From contig NZ_JAFUHT010000031.1 in assembly GCF_017468685.1 (NCBI RefSeq), positions 1 to 64,000 of the forward strand: a stretch of DNA of 64,000 bases, written 5' to 3'. Below are positions 37,201 to 45,432 of the stretch, piece after piece. Origin of the DNA: Methanobrevibacter sp. (lineage in GTDB: Archaea; Methanobacteriota; Methanobacteria; Methanobacteriales; Methanobacteriaceae). Each line of letters starts with the position of its first letter. Position 1 is the first letter of the stretch. Made by a program: the position numbers and the translations under genes. The notes below the pieces were generated by a model. That model was not told where the DNA came from. It searched no databases and saw nothing but the letters and a program-made list of their open reading frames with translations.

Positions 37201-38007
37201 GATTACACTGCAACATTATTTGATGCAGAAGGATCTCCACTTGCAAATGCAAAGGTAACCGTCAAGGTGGATACTAACACATACACTGTCCAAACCGATT
37301 CCAATGGTGTCTTGAGATTAAACAATAAATTGGCTGTCGGAAATCATGCTATTGTTATCATTAATCCGGTAACCGGCGAATATAAATTGAATAATTTAAA
37401 GATAGCTGCAAGGATTACAGGTAATAAGAACGTGAAAATCTTCTTTGCTGACAATTCCAAATATACTGTTAGAATTGTTGGTGACGACGGCAATTATGTT
37501 GGAGCAGGTGAAGTTGTTAAAATGAATGTTGGAGGCAAAACCTACTCTGTTAAAACCGATAAGAATGGTTATGCCACCCTTAAATTAAGCTTAAAAGTTA
37601 AAAAACACACTATTACTATAACATACAAAGGATTTACCACTAAAAATACAGTGACTGTTAAATCTGTTGTGAAACCTCTTAAAAAGTTAGTGAAACTTAA
37701 TAAGAAATCTAAAAGCAAATCTAAAAAGACTGCAAAAGCTAAAAAGAAATCTAAATATCTTAAAATCAAAGTTAAACTCAAAGGCAAAAAAGTCCTTAAG
37801 AAGAAAAGAGTTTACATGAAATTTAAGGGTAAAACATACAAGGCAAAAACCAATAAGAAAGGAATTGCAACATTCAAAGTACCTAAAAAAGTTACCAAAA
37901 AACTTAAGAAAGGTAAAAAATACAAAGCAACCTTTACCTACAAGGTAAAAGCAAACGGAAAAACACTTAAAAACACAGCTAAATGCTATGTTAAAAGATA
38001 CAGATAA
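31276..38007 (+). CDS. Adhesin-like surface protein, C-terminal part (frameshifted)
   Basis: The frame encodes 2243 residues, but its ATG has no ribosome-binding site, and the same frame carries homologous adhesin sequence before it. It is therefore the rest of the gene at 27692. In order it has an Ig-like repeat region (residues 50-300), an Asp-rich linker resembling a mature adhesin N-terminus (330-400), beta-helix repeats (400-1000), more repeats and Ig-like domains (1100-2080), and a lysine-rich C-terminal domain (2110-2243: KKLVKLNKKSKSKSKKTAK...). The basic tail probably binds cell-wall polymer. The strong terminator hairpin follows. A sequencing error cannot be excluded. Confidence 0.85.
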   Translation: MNNEATIGAIATSPKVTAFIDGCVLANNTGEYRNIYNNGFTVAHDTIFDVKNVELKALNVKYGESSIISGTADIGANIYAAANLTVAGENITVEIKDNAFTYNTDILNPGKYHAVLNGIVDYNENAYHMDSITKMFKVNSASFDLNVSVDNITYGETIKVTETLPANAMGTISYQLNGVYYTKEELESLKLDAGKYSLVAFYNDEAFEPTYSIIDFEVKKANPTISVADVEVGSDENITVNIETNVPSIYTIEIGDYKLITLINGSKSIEVDKTFAPGTYTIKVTSQERVNYLSGSAEATLNVKGGSSLGTTSNVLGQSSIEEVDDENVNNFNWNSHDDLLIASNNDLLSDEDSIFDDYEETGNFIYQEDEDDEPQYFDTLADAIDEASLMGGIITVRGGTYKGEDFRGIDIEGELEITIRAYPGEEVIFDCEGEDYFLHLTYDTEVEWIETVPPIPVPYNTEGPTITLENITVINGYNSEGGAIELVAGTLTMTNCNFYNNIAEDYGGAICIGSMDSDQDATLIALNCTFIDNFAGEEGGAIYIEADLEQYSSATFGFCTFLDNFQGEGENRKMNYFAGPEVSEITSKYCVFNGTGEIYNVTIDKINQTVIINGTTLDQFDSVVLMYFDQVPAYTMYNNGSQNFYITFEEVLGGNYTVGLMNDHNFNTYLFGYKFEMINANFIISEDEVYENLTDAIDAVVENGIIYANHNYHIEENMEIEIRKSFTLKNFRDRIVIFDGNSTNWFFTVNEGYNVVFEGINFTDGIIKTNAAFENNGNLTFKNCIFTDFETEAIIYNAGILNILNSEFSDNTINSAIVLNEGELSVDSTVFASNIINANSVIFNNGNADIISSNFTENINYGNGGAIYSTNSLNINNSVFTENEGINGGAVYSTGTLQVINSTFEDNTANGYGGAIYSENELNVFNSTFTGNYAEIDGGAIYNNNIATVNNSTFVANTANGKGGAIYNNKSLELTESVFGINYADEFANIYNAGDIQFSKNIFDFYDVILHIPDGEYGVPVIITGTLDPQFNMDLQLVLPGFVNNTDATVDITEGIFEHNVGVMPKGIYDVILNEIIYDSNGNIYYGEAVIDRLIIHKANVHITLTVDDIELKDAFEAAPVLKVNASKDGIINILFNNKFTTANITGGYAEITLESVGEGNYTVFAVREGDENYNDAVNTTAFKVSEYEGNFIVNSTGHKFDSLREAIDDCSDEDIIYVNEGNYTGPGNFGISIIGKKLTITPLGDVVFDAASADYSFLTIYSTSDVTLEDIVITGFNTDDSIIYNEGNVTVNGCTFVNNTLSSGSDKAVIYNKGNLTIVESGFNDNILDSPIVYSSLKSSNVIINESTFENNTNSPGNMILIRNADSVKIISTEFVENRLAENIIDVIGCGNVLINSAFINNTEGANVIHASGNSNLLIEDSIFTSNIMDRDVIQTIDNKQSIISGCTFTDNAVENVIKINDKNISVLESTFTANTLSENGALYIGTNINTTVDGCVFTDNNADNYRNIYSETPNVKITNTVFDAINVDFTVNDIDYGQNETIEGTIDIGTNLNFTVNLKVDSKTYSVNVTDNKFTHKLTRPSAGDHTVVLNTKDSNSNSYTFDKVTKIFTVNQVEQLLNVTIKDITYGEKLNVTILANKPNNVVFELNGKTYTNETLQNLTLAAGDYVIVAKSSGDKNYLPATAFVHVKVHKAVPNMTVSDVEVNYGDEIKIPVSANVTDYYTVFIGDESVSLLVEDTSTFTFDGTLFKPGTYEIKVYVFESENYTEAYANATLTVNKSDDGFFRLSNDVIGYGENATIRVTAPVNAYGNITYTVYQNEEVVYTIKQSCLEDLVVPNLKLGTYIVTGTFEGDSYYTNKSRVNSSAITVIKGEPNIDIDLENITGSTPSITVRLPADATGNVTLYVNGQVIQVVNVTNGSAVVNVTGLKPGNNTVTVVYSGDDNYDPVNKSAVVKNNASIISSDMTRGYNSGLDYTATLFDAEGSPLANAKVTVKVDTNTYTVQTDSNGVLRLNNKLAVGNHAIVIINPVTGEYKLNNLKIAARITGNKNVKIFFADNSKYTVRIVGDDGNYVGAGEVVKMNVGGKTYSVKTDKNGYATLKLSLKVKKHTITITYKGFTTKNTVTVKSVVKPLKKLVKLNKKSKSKSKKTAKAKKKSKYLKIKVKLKGKKVLKKKRVYMKFKGKTYKAKTNKKGIATFKVPKKVTKKLKKGKKYKATFTYKVKANGKTLKNTAKCYVKRYR

Positions 38008-38020
38008 AACACAAAATTTT

Positions 38021-38055
38021 TGAGGATTATCTAATCCTCACTTCTTCTTTTTTTA
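38021..38055 (+). terminator. Adhesin gene terminator
   Basis: TGAGGATTATCTAATCCTCA forms a strong hairpin at 38021-38040, followed by TTCTTCTTTTTTT. It lies 14 nt after the stop codon of the adhesin gene. Confidence 0.8.
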
Positions 38056-38240
38056 AATTGGATGTTTTTCAAAAATGAAGAACATGTATAAAAATAATCT
38101 TATTTAATTCTAACCAATATGAGATTTCAATTAGTCATATAACCATGATATTTTAATCATTAAATAAAATAAACTACTTCCAATACAATAAAAGGAAAGT
38201 TCAATAGTATTACTTTTTAATAACTTTTAGTAAATTTAAT

Positions 38241-38304
38241 AGAAAAGTATATATACTAACAAAAAGTAACTAATATATACTTATAGAGATTCATCAATAA
38301 GGAG
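38241..38304 (+). promoter_or_regulatory. Hsp20 promoter
   Basis: AAAGTATATATAC at 38244-38256 contains a perfect dyad AGTATATATACT (38246-38257) and looks like a BRE/TATA element. AGTAA and AATATATACT repeats follow. The dyad may be the target of an archaeal heat-shock regulator. GGAG (38301-38304) with 10 nt spacing selects ATG 38315 over a GTG at 38306. Confidence 0.5.
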
Positions 38305-38314
38305 CGTGAAAAAT

Positions 38315-38908
38315 ATGGTAGATTCCGAAACCATTGAAGAAAAAATTTCTGATAAAAAAGAAAAACTTGATGAAAAAGTCGAAGAAGTAAAAGAAAAGTT
38401 CGATGAAAAAAAAGAAGAACAAAAAGAAAAATTTGAAGAAAGAAAAGAAAAAGGTAAAAACATTGCAGACAATGTAATCAATGATTTATACAAAAGCATT
38501 GATGAATTCAAAGAAAACATTAAAAACATGCAAAAAACAGCTGATCAGAAATACGCTGATTACAAAAAATCAACTGTTCAAACATTAGACATTGATTTAG
38601 TTGAAACCAAAGACATTTACTACATCAAAGCTGCAGTACCCGGCGTTGAAAAAGAAGACGTATTAATCGAAGCAGGCGACAACGATATCACTATCGAAAC
38701 TACCTTCAAACCTTACATTGAAGAATTTGAAGAAGACGAAACTGCAGAAGTAATCTCATCATCCATCAAATCTGGAAGATGCGTAAAAACAGTTAGATTC
38801 GAAAACAGCCTTGATTTGGAAAACATCACTGCTAAATTTGCAAACGGAATCGTTACTATAACCATTCCAAAATTAATTATACCAAAACATAAAGTAAATG
38901 TGGAATAA
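38315..38908 (+). CDS. Hsp20/alpha-crystallin small heat-shock protein with charged coiled-coil arm
   Basis: The protein has 197 residues. Residues 1-75 are an unusually long, Lys/Glu-rich helical arm, predicted coiled coil (EKLDEKVEEVKEKFDEK and similar). Residues 85-197 form the alpha-crystallin domain: IDLVETKDIYYIKAAVPGVEKEDVLIEAG... FANGIVTITIPK, ending with the IPK-containing tail. Small heat-shock proteins hold unfolding proteins. The long coiled arm probably changes oligomer assembly. It is monocistronic and ends with a hairpin. Confidence 0.9.
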   Translation: MVDSETIEEKISDKKEKLDEKVEEVKEKFDEKKEEQKEKFEERKEKGKNIADNVINDLYKSIDEFKENIKNMQKTADQKYADYKKSTVQTLDIDLVETKDIYYIKAAVPGVEKEDVLIEAGDNDITIETTFKPYIEEFEEDETAEVISSSIKSGRCVKTVRFENSLDLENITAKFANGIVTITIPKLIIPKHKVNVE

Positions 38909-38925
38909 ACTCCACATTTTTTATC
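38897..38925 (+). terminator. Terminator shared between Hsp20 and the SIS gene
   Basis: AATGTGGA (38897-38904) and TCCACATT (38911-38918) form a hairpin that includes the Hsp20 stop codon. It is followed by TTTTATCTTTTTTT. The convergent SIS gene ends at 38940, so this probably terminates the + strand transcript. Confidence 0.7.
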
Positions 38926-38939
38926 TTTTTTTAAAAAAA

Positions 38940-39950
38940 TCAGTATCTAACCTTACCGATGTGTCTTGTAGCACCAGGATCTTCACCATTGTAATGTGCT
39001 AAATAATAAATAAACCATTCAAGCGGAATTACCAATACGAATGGAGATAATAATTTATCAACATCAGCATAGTCTTTCAATTCATAAATTATTGATTTTA
39101 ATTTGAGATTTTCTGAAAACTCAATTGCCTTATCAGTAATCTCATCAGATTCAAAGTCAGATCTTAAGAATATGATAGGAACATCCTTTTCAGCTCTTTC
39201 AATCAAACCATGTCTGAATTCAGCTGAATATTCCGGACAAGCATGCTTGATTGCACCTTCCATAAGCATGGTCATAGCTAGTTTATATGCAAGACCAAAG
39301 TTAGGACCGCTTCCAAGACAATAGAAGATGTCTTCTTTTTTAAAGTCCTGTGCAAGCATACGATTATCATACTCAGTTGTTTTTAATAAGTCTTCAATTA
39401 TATCAGGCATTTCTGCCAATTGTGATAACAATTCATCTTTAGCTTCATAATCACTTGCACTGAAAAGAATCTGATATAAACATGCAAGTTGAGTAATATA
39501 AGTTTTTGTTCCAAGAATTGCTGTTTCTGTTTCGCATTTTGTGACAATTGGAGTTTCAGCTTCTTTAATCATTGAACTGTCAGGTTCATTTGAAATAGAA
39601 ACAGTATGTATATTAAATTCATTAGCCCTTCTAAGTGAAGCGAGAGTGTCAGCAGTTTCACCTGATTGTGAAGTGAAAATGGCTATAGAGTTTTCATTTT
39701 CAACTAATCTTTTATTATAGTAAAATTCATAACCAGTATATACTTCAAGGTCAATATTTGTACTTGACATTCTTATAGCGTCCCTAACACTATAACAAGT
39801 TGAAATAGAACTTCCACAACCGATTAGATAAACTTTATCCTTATCTGAAATTAATTTTGAAACTTCATCCATAGTAGACATTTCACTTTCAAAAGTTTTT
39901 CTAAGTGAGTCTGGTTGTTCCATCATTTCATCATACATTTTATATTTCAT
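38940..39950 (-). CDS. SIS-domain sugar isomerase (GlmS-like, no glutaminase domain)
   Basis: The 336-residue protein consists of tandem SIS domains: the first has [15 protein letters not shown] and [20 protein letters not shown], and the second has the long helix ...[45 protein letters not shown] precedes the ATG. It resembles the isomerase half of GlmS and AgaS-type enzymes without the N-terminal amidotransferase. It could interconvert amino-sugar phosphates, for example for cell-wall or glycan sugars. The exact substrate is open. It is monocistronic. Confidence 0.82.
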   Translation of the reverse strand: MKYKMYDEMMEQPDSLRKTFESEMSTMDEVSKLISDKDKVYLIGCGSSISTCYSVRDAIRMSSTNIDLEVYTGYEFYYNKRLVENENSIAIFTSQSGETADTLASLRRANEFNIHTVSISNEPDSSMIKEAETPIVTKCETETAILGTKTYITQLACLYQILFSASDYEAKDELLSQLAEMPDIIEDLLKTTEYDNRMLAQDFKKEDIFYCLGSGPNFGLAYKLAMTMLMEGAIKHACPEYSAEFRHGLIERAEKDVPIIFLRSDFESDEITDKAIEFSENLKLKSIIYELKDYADVDKLLSPFVLVIPLEWFIYYLAHYNGEDPGATRHIGKVRY

Positions 39951-40023
39951 AAGCTTAAACTCCTTAAAATTAAATATTATAATTTATATATTGTTAATCA
40001 ACATATAAAAAGGTTTTTTGAAA

Positions 40024-40659
40024 ATGTCGATTAAAGAAATTAATTTATCAACAATCGGAATGCAGAAAGGAAAACAATATGAAACAATTGTGAGCACTGA
40101 AAATTCACAAAATGTCAAAAATGCTGCACCAATTGGAATCATATGTTCAGGTATTGATAAAGTTGTATGTAGAATTTTTAAAGGTGGAAAAACTTTGGAT
40201 AATATCCTGTCACAAAAAAAGTTTATTGTCAATATTACCCATGACCCTGAATTATTTATGCTGTCGACAATTGGAAATCTTCCTGAAGATTATTTTGAAG
40301 ATGATGGATCTGTAAAAAATGTTGATGCCTATTTCAAATGTGAAGTGGTTAGTTTCAAGGATGCTGTAAAGCAAAGCGACCCGATTAAAAAGAAAGGCGA
40401 AGCGATTGTAATTAAATCTGAAGTAAAAGAATTAGTTATCAAAAACAACACCAATGCATTGAATAGAGGTTTCGGTTATGTTGTTGAAACACTGGCAAAT
40501 CTTACACGTTTTGATTTGGTTAGTAATTCACAAAAGAAAGAGTATTTAGACAGATTTAGAGAAGCGAATAGAGTCGTTCGAAAAATCGGTTATCCTGAAG
40601 ACATTCAGGCAATGAATGAAATAAAAAAAGAATTAATGAAAAAAGGTTTTAAACCTTAA
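40024..40659 (+). CDS. DUF447-family protein, FMN-binding split-barrel type
   Basis: The ATG at 40024 is behind AAAGGT with 9 nt spacing, giving 211 residues. A TTG at 40018 is less likely. Archaeal DUF447 features are [19 protein letters not shown] and the helix [20 protein letters not shown] in the second half. The family has an FMN-binding split-barrel-like fold, and I know of no demonstrated reaction. The 3' end overlaps the adenine deaminase gene by four bases in a convergent arrangement. Confidence 0.75.
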   Translation: MSIKEINLSTIGMQKGKQYETIVSTENSQNVKNAAPIGIICSGIDKVVCRIFKGGKTLDNILSQKKFIVNITHDPELFMLSTIGNLPEDYFEDDGSVKNVDAYFKCEVVSFKDAVKQSDPIKKKGEAIVIKSEVKELVIKNNTNALNRGFGYVVETLANLTRFDLVSNSQKKEYLDRFREANRVVRKIGYPEDIQAMNEIKKELMKKGFKP

Positions 40660-42371
40660 TTTCTAATAACATCAATAAATTCAAATGCATCTCCATCAAA
40701 TAATCCCAAATCAGATATTTTAAGTGAAGGAATTACCAACAATGCCATAAATGCCATTGTCATAAATGGAGAATCGAGTTTACATCCTAATGCTGAAGAC
40801 ATCTTATGCAAGGTGTTTAATTTCTTGGCCACACCATATGCATCCTCATTGCTCATAAGACCTGCAATCGGAAGGGACAATGAGTCGCTGAAGTCTTCGC
40901 TCACCACTGCAAATCCACCTTTATTATCAATTATCTTGTTTACAGCCTGAGCCATCATTTCAGTGTCATAACCTACAACAATAATATTATGTGAGTCATG
41001 CGCTACTGATGATGCAATTGCTCCTTTTTTAAGACCGAATCCTTTAATAAACGCATTTGCAACATGGTTTTGACCATATCTTTCCACAACTGATATCCTT
41101 AAAATGTCATCATAAATATCGGACATGACTTTTCCTTCACAGCACTTTAGTTTTGCAGTGGTCTTTTGAGTTAAAAGTTCCCCATTGAAACATTCAATGA
41201 CATTAACTTCACATTCATCGCCATCATAGTATATCTCAAAGTCTTTGGAGGTCTTTTTGGTTGCGTTAATTGAGTTTTCAGCCTCAACTTCCGGAACATC
41301 AAATAAAACATTTTTACCATCAAAGACACATTCCCCTGCAATGAATGTTTTCAGGATATTGAAGTCCTTTAAATTATCAATGATTATATAATCGGCTTTT
41401 GCACCGGTTACAATTACTCCTGCATCCAATCCATAGTGCGCTGCAGGATTTATTGTAACCATACCAATGGCTTTTATGACATCTATTCCAAGGTCTGCTG
41501 CCTTTTGGACAGATTTATTTAAATGTCCTTTGATTAGGTCATTTGGATGCTTATCGTCACTTACTATGAAGTCAAATATTGGTGAGTGGATTCTTCTCTC
41601 CAATACTTCAGTTGGGATGATGCCAAAACTGTCCTGATTTTTCAAATGGTCAATACGTTCAGAGAAATCAAATAGAGCTTCCATATTTTTAGCAGATGAC
41701 CCATCACGAACCATAATTTTCATGCCTTTCTGTTTTTTCTCAATAGCTTCAGAGAAATTACTGCATTCATGATCAGTTACTATATACTGCTCCATATATT
41801 TATCCAATTCTTTACCTGAAAGCAGTGGAGCATGACCATCGATAGGTTTTTTGTACTGCCTTGCCAAATCCAATTTCCTGATTACTTCCTCATCCCCACT
41901 TAAAACACCAGGGAAATTCATCATTTCACCCAATGCCACAACCTCATCCTTTTTAAGCAAGTATTCAATGTCAGAGGAATCCAAAACACAACCTGCTGTT
42001 TCAAATGAAGTGGCAGGAACACAGGAAGGTGCAGTAAAGTAAAAGTTAAATGGAACTGTTGAAGCATTATCAATCATGAATTCAATACCCTCAATTCCGC
42101 AAACGTTAGCTATCTCATGAGGATCGCACACTACAGAAGTAGTACCATGACGAACTGCAATTTTAGCAAATTGTGCAGGAGTAAGCATACTGCTTTCAAT
42201 ATGAATATGAGAATCAATGAACCCCGGAAGCAACAATCCTTCAACATCGATTTTAGTTTCTTCAGTAACTTTAATTGGTATGATTTCCTTAAAAATTCCA
42301 TCAGCAACTGTTATTCTTGCAGGATAAACAGAATCTGTCAAAACGTCAAGAATATAAGCTGTAAATGACAT
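40656..42371 (-). CDS. ade: Adenine deaminase
   Basis: The 571-residue protein starts behind GGAGG. The amidohydrolase metal site includes [16 protein letters not shown] (HxH) and [18 protein letters not shown]. The C-terminal half has [14 protein letters not shown], as in Ade. It converts adenine to hypoxanthine plus ammonia for purine salvage. Three nt separate it from the TIGR00300 gene upstream, so the two are co-transcribed. A purine permease (45429) lies 3 kb away on the same strand. Confidence 0.93.
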   Translation of the reverse strand: MSFTAYILDVLTDSVYPARITVADGIFKEIIPIKVTEETKIDVEGLLLPGFIDSHIHIESSMLTPAQFAKIAVRHGTTSVVCDPHEIANVCGIEGIEFMIDNASTVPFNFYFTAPSCVPATSFETAGCVLDSSDIEYLLKKDEVVALGEMMNFPGVLSGDEEVIRKLDLARQYKKPIDGHAPLLSGKELDKYMEQYIVTDHECSNFSEAIEKKQKGMKIMVRDGSSAKNMEALFDFSERIDHLKNQDSFGIIPTEVLERRIHSPIFDFIVSDDKHPNDLIKGHLNKSVQKAADLGIDVIKAIGMVTINPAAHYGLDAGVIVTGAKADYIIIDNLKDFNILKTFIAGECVFDGKNVLFDVPEVEAENSINATKKTSKDFEIYYDGDECEVNVIECFNGELLTQKTTAKLKCCEGKVMSDIYDDILRISVVERYGQNHVANAFIKGFGLKKGAIASSVAHDSHNIIVVGYDTEMMAQAVNKIIDNKGGFAVVSEDFSDSLSLPIAGLMSNEDAYGVAKKLNTLHKMSSALGCKLDSPFMTMAFMALLVIPSLKISDLGLFDGDAFEFIDVIRN

Positions 42372-42374
42372 TGC

Positions 42375-43595
42375 CTAATCCTCCTTCAAAGCATTGAAAA
42401 GCAATGGCAAGAAGGTTCCAATGTCTGTAACAATACCAACCACCTGAGCACTACCTCTGTCAGATAATTTTGTAACAGTAGAAGGATTAATGTCTACACA
42501 GATACTTTTAACTCTTGAAGGCAGAAGGTTACCTGTTGCAATTGAATGAAGCATAGTGGCAATCATAATAACCATATCAACTTCCTGAGCATAATGTCTC
42601 ATTAACTTTTGTGCTTCAGCAGTGTCAGTTATGACATCAGGAAGTGGCCCGTCGTCACGAATGGAACCTGCTAAAACATATGGAACATCATTTTTGACAC
42701 ATTCATACATTATACCACCAGTCAAAGTGCCGTCTTCAACAGCATCCTTTATGGAACCTGAATTGTTGATTCTGTTGATTGCCCTCATATGGTGAGTGTG
42801 ACCGTGAGCGACAATCTTACCTGTTTCAACTTCAATACCCAAAGAAGTTCCAAAGAGGTTAGATTCGATATCATGAGTAGCTAATGCATTTCCAGCCATG
42901 ATAACATCAATATAACCCTGTTTGACAAGTTCTGCCAGATATTTTCCGGAACCGGTGTGAACTATTGCAGGCCCACCAACAATACCTATTTTTCCGCCTT
43001 TGGCTTTAATTTCCTTCATTTCAGAAGCAATTCCATTAATAAGATTCATTAAAGGCTTTTCAGAAGACACTTCACTGTTCATGAACTCGAAAACTTGCTG
43101 TTCTTCTCTTGATCTGTGAGGTGGAGTGACTCTTACACCGTCAAGACCAACAATGACCTTATCTCCAGCTTTTAAATCAGCAATTGGTTTTACAAATGCG
43201 CGTTTAGCTTCCTCATCAACAACAACAAGACAGTCCATTTCAATGTCCTCAACTAAAATCCAATCCCCATCAAAGAAAATATGGGTTGTGTGATTGGATG
43301 ATGAATAAAAACCTTCAGGAGCAACTTTGTCCTTAGGTGCCGCAACAAGATTAACTTCCTTAATCTCATCAATAGATGCACCAAGTACAGACAGTTCATC
43401 TAAAATAGATTCCAATAGTTCAGGAGAATCAGCTGACACTTGAATTTTCGCATGACTTTCGTCTGATTTTTTACGTCCAACATCGATTTCTAAAATATCA
43501 AATTCTCCTCCTTTGTCCATAATTATACCCATTGTCTTAGTTAACATCAATGAGTCAATAATATGGCCTGAAAGGTCAATAGTTCTTTTATTCAT
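42375..43595 (-). CDS. TIGR00300-family enzyme (archaeal ornithine cyclodeaminase-like, LOR/SDH domain)
   Basis: The start is set at the ATG at 43595, behind GGAG ([15 protein letters not shown]), giving 406 residues. The N-terminal domain is LOR-like ([31 protein letters not shown]). The central part has [21 protein letters not shown] and the C-terminal Rossmann part has [29 protein letters not shown]. Archaeal members of this family are ornithine cyclodeaminases making proline. The gene is upstream of ade in one transcript. Substrate is inferred from the family. Confidence 0.82.
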   Translation of the reverse strand: MNKRTIDLSGHIIDSLMLTKTMGIIMDKGGEFDILEIDVGRKKSDESHAKIQVSADSPELLESILDELSVLGASIDEIKEVNLVAAPKDKVAPEGFYSSSNHTTHIFFDGDWILVEDIEMDCLVVVDEEAKRAFVKPIADLKAGDKVIVGLDGVRVTPPHRSREEQQVFEFMNSEVSSEKPLMNLINGIASEMKEIKAKGGKIGIVGGPAIVHTGSGKYLAELVKQGYIDVIMAGNALATHDIESNLFGTSLGIEVETGKIVAHGHTHHMRAINRINNSGSIKDAVEDGTLTGGIMYECVKNDVPYVLAGSIRDDGPLPDVITDTAEAQKLMRHYAQEVDMVIMIATMLHSIATGNLLPSRVKSICVDINPSTVTKLSDRGSAQVVGIVTDIGTFLPLLFNALKED

Positions 43596-43716
43596 AACAA
43601 TATGCTCCATTTTTTAGTTAATATAATAATTATATTTTTGGTGATATTTAATGGTATTGTTATGTTAAAAAAAGAGAAAGATAATAAAAATAAATTTATT
43701 TTAAATAGAATTCTAC

Positions 43717-44022
43717 CTAATAATTGTTTTGTACAACTTTACCTATATATCCTCCAAATAAACCTATTATAATAAATATTGGTATTGAAAATACAGTAAA
43801 CATTAAAAAACTACTTACAAAACCAACAATAGCCCCATAAATTAAAGCATGCGTTGTTGAATTATTAGTTAAAAATCCAGAAATTGCCGAACCAATAATC
43901 AACCCCAAGATACCTATAACTCCAATTCCTGTTGACATTCCTACCAACAAACATACAATTGAAATAACAGCTCCTACAATAACAGGCTTTAATTCAAAAT
44001 TGCTTGCAATATCTTCAGTCAT
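43717..44022 (-). CDS. DUF5518-like membrane protein
   Basis: The 101-residue protein has four hydrophobic stretches rich in Gly (VIVGAVISIVCLLVGMSTG..., ALIYGAIVGFVSSFLMF...). AAGGAG precedes the ATG. This pattern matches the DUF5518 small membrane proteins often seen in Methanobacteriales. It starts 9 nt after the secreted protein at 44032, in the same operon. Confidence 0.65.
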   Translation of the reverse strand: MTEDIASNFELKPVIVGAVISIVCLLVGMSTGIGVIGILGLIIGSAISGFLTNNSTTHALIYGAIVGFVSSFLMFTVFSIPIFIIIGLFGGYIGKVVQNNY

Positions 44023-44031
44023 AATATCTCC

Positions 44032-44502
44032 TTATTTTATTATTTCCCCAAGAAGTTCATCATATTTCATAAAATTATCTCCATATTTGTCATAGGTAAA
44101 TGGAACTATAATAGAAACAACTTTATCATTATCTATATAAGCAAACTCCACATCAGTTGACAAATACATTTTATAAAATCCATCTTTTCCAGCTATATTT
44201 TTTTGTTGAAATCCTTTTTTAATTAAGGAATTACTTATTGCTGAGTCATCAGCTACCTTATTATCAACTGCAATATCAACTGTATCTCCAGTTTCAGTAT
44301 TTTTATAAACCATATTCTCATAGGCATCATCAATGTCAGATTTTACGGGATTATCAACATCAAAACCGTCAGGCAAATGGAAATTAACCCCATTAACAGT
44401 AACATCATTTCCACCACCAAAAATCCACCAAGCACTAACACTAGATACAGAAGCAATAGCTACACATAAAATTACTAGACCCAAAATAATCTTTTTATTC
44501 AT
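44032..44502 (-). CDS. Small secreted protein, related to the 44544 product
   Basis: The 156-residue protein has a signal peptide (NKKIILGLVILCVAIASVSSVSAWW) and a soluble acidic domain. AGGTGATC precedes the ATG. The domain resembles the neighbouring 44544 protein in length, signal and overall pattern (HLPDGFDV..., IDIAVDNKV...), so they are probably distant paralogues. It forms an operon with the DUF5518-like gene. Function is unknown. Confidence 0.6.
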   Translation of the reverse strand: MNKKIILGLVILCVAIASVSSVSAWWIFGGGNDVTVNGVNFHLPDGFDVDNPVKSDIDDAYENMVYKNTETGDTVDIAVDNKVADDSAISNSLIKKGFQQKNIAGKDGFYKMYLSTDVEFAYIDNDKVVSIIVPFTYDKYGDNFMKYDELLGEIIK

Positions 44503-44526
44503 TAAAGATCACCTTAAAAATAGATA

Positions 44527-44544
44527 AGTAAGCAATTGCTTACT
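44527..44544. promoter_or_regulatory. 18-bp perfect palindrome before the secreted-protein operon
   Basis: AGTAAGCAATTGCTTACT is a perfect palindrome 25 nt upstream of the ATG at 44502 and at the end of the next upstream gene. It may be an operator for the two-gene unit or a hairpin between genes. Confidence 0.5.
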
Positions 44545-44993
44545 CATTTAAATTCAATACTATCCATAGCATCTTGGAGATAAATATCTCTACCTTGAAT
44601 AAGCACTACCTGTGTATCATCATCTGAAGATATTAAATATCCATTATCACCACTATCTTCATAAACCCAAGTTGGAGTGCCATTTTCAATAGTTACGGTA
44701 TAATTTTCTTTAATTTTCTTTAAAGCAAAATCAGTTACATTTTTAGTTCCATTTACATGAGTTATGTTGATATAGTCCACATATGCAAAAAGAGTAAGAT
44801 CAGAATTTGGAATTTCATATATAGGATGATTTCCAGTACCACCCTGAGTTTCATTTATTTCAAGATTTGAGGCATTAGGAATATCCATTTTAAATTGTCC
44901 AAAATTATGAGACTCAAGTCCTTCAGCATATACAGTAGCTATTGAAACCGCTACAAAAAATACAACCAACAAAGTTAAAATTTTCTTGTTCAT
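44544..44993 (-). CDS. Small secreted protein
   Basis: The start is chosen at the ATG at 44993, behind AGGAGGTTCAAT, giving 149 residues. A longer frame adds 14 residues without a ribosome-binding site. The signal peptide is KKILTLLVVFFVAVSIATVYAE. The outer domain is beta-rich and asks for Ca- or polymer-binding comparisons, but no family is recognised. It is divergent from the winged-helix gene at 45112, with a palindrome between them. Confidence 0.6.
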   Translation of the reverse strand: MNKKILTLLVVFFVAVSIATVYAEGLESHNFGQFKMDIPNASNLEINETQGGTGNHPIYEIPNSDLTLFAYVDYINITHVNGTKNVTDFALKKIKENYTVTIENGTPTWVYEDSGDNGYLISSDDDTQVVLIQGRDIYLQDAMDSIEFK

Positions 44994-45051
44994 ATTGAAC
45001 CTCCTTATTTTTGTAATGATATTTTTAGTAAACACATAATATAAACATTGC

Positions 45052-45067
45052 TATTAGCATGCTAATA
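45052..45067. promoter_or_regulatory. Palindrome in the divergent intergenic region
   Basis: TATTAGCATGCTAATA is a perfect 16-bp palindrome between the secreted-protein gene (start 44993) and the winged-helix gene (start 45112). It is a candidate operator for the regulator. Confidence 0.5.
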
Positions 45068-45111
45068 TCATATAGATATCTATTAAATAGCTAAAATTAA
45101 AATTTTTAAAT

Positions 45112-45390
45112 ATGAGTAAAAAGGATGATATGAGCATTATATCACTGCTAGCTCGCTCTAAAAAAAGAATCAACGTGCTAAAATCTCTTGAAAAAGAAGA
45201 TAAAATTCCATCAAAGATTAGTAAAGATATTGATGATAACAGCAACCACGTTTCAAAATATCTGAAAACATTAAAAGAAGCGGAGTTAGTGGAATGTCTT
45301 AATGAAGAAGACAAAAGATATAGATTCTACAGCATCACCGATAAGGGCAAATACTATCTTGACAAAGTAGAAAAAGACTATAAAGAATAA
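45112..45390 (+). CDS. Small winged-helix transcriptional regulator
   Basis: The 92-residue protein has a winged-helix pattern: ISLLARSKKRINVLKSLEKEDKIPSKISKDIDDNSNHVSKYLKTLKEAELVEC, then a wing (KRYRFYSITDKGKYYLDKVEKDY). This fits the small archaeal ArsR/MarR-like regulators with the HVSKYLKTL recognition helix. A second possible start is the ATG at 45130. The palindrome at 45052 suggests control of itself and the divergent secreted-protein genes. Confidence 0.75.
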   Translation: MSKKDDMSIISLLARSKKRINVLKSLEKEDKIPSKISKDIDDNSNHVSKYLKTLKEAELVECLNEEDKRYRFYSITDKGKYYLDKVEKDYKE

Positions 45391-45432
45391 TTTTAAAAAA
45401 TAAAAAAAAGTTAGACTCAAATTTGAGTCTAA
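45391..45432 (-). terminator. Terminator of the purine permease gene
   Basis: TTAGACTCAAAT and ATTTGAGTCTAA form a long perfect palindrome (45411-45432). On the minus strand it is followed by CTTTTTTTTATTTTTT. It overlaps the stop codon of the gene at 45429 and is its likely terminator. The convergent winged-helix gene ends at 45390. Confidence 0.75.

Noticed and set aside
31276-38007. An independent second adhesin gene starting at 31276
   Set aside because: No ribosome-binding site, and homologous sequence continues in the same frame before the ATG, so it is the rest of the first gene.
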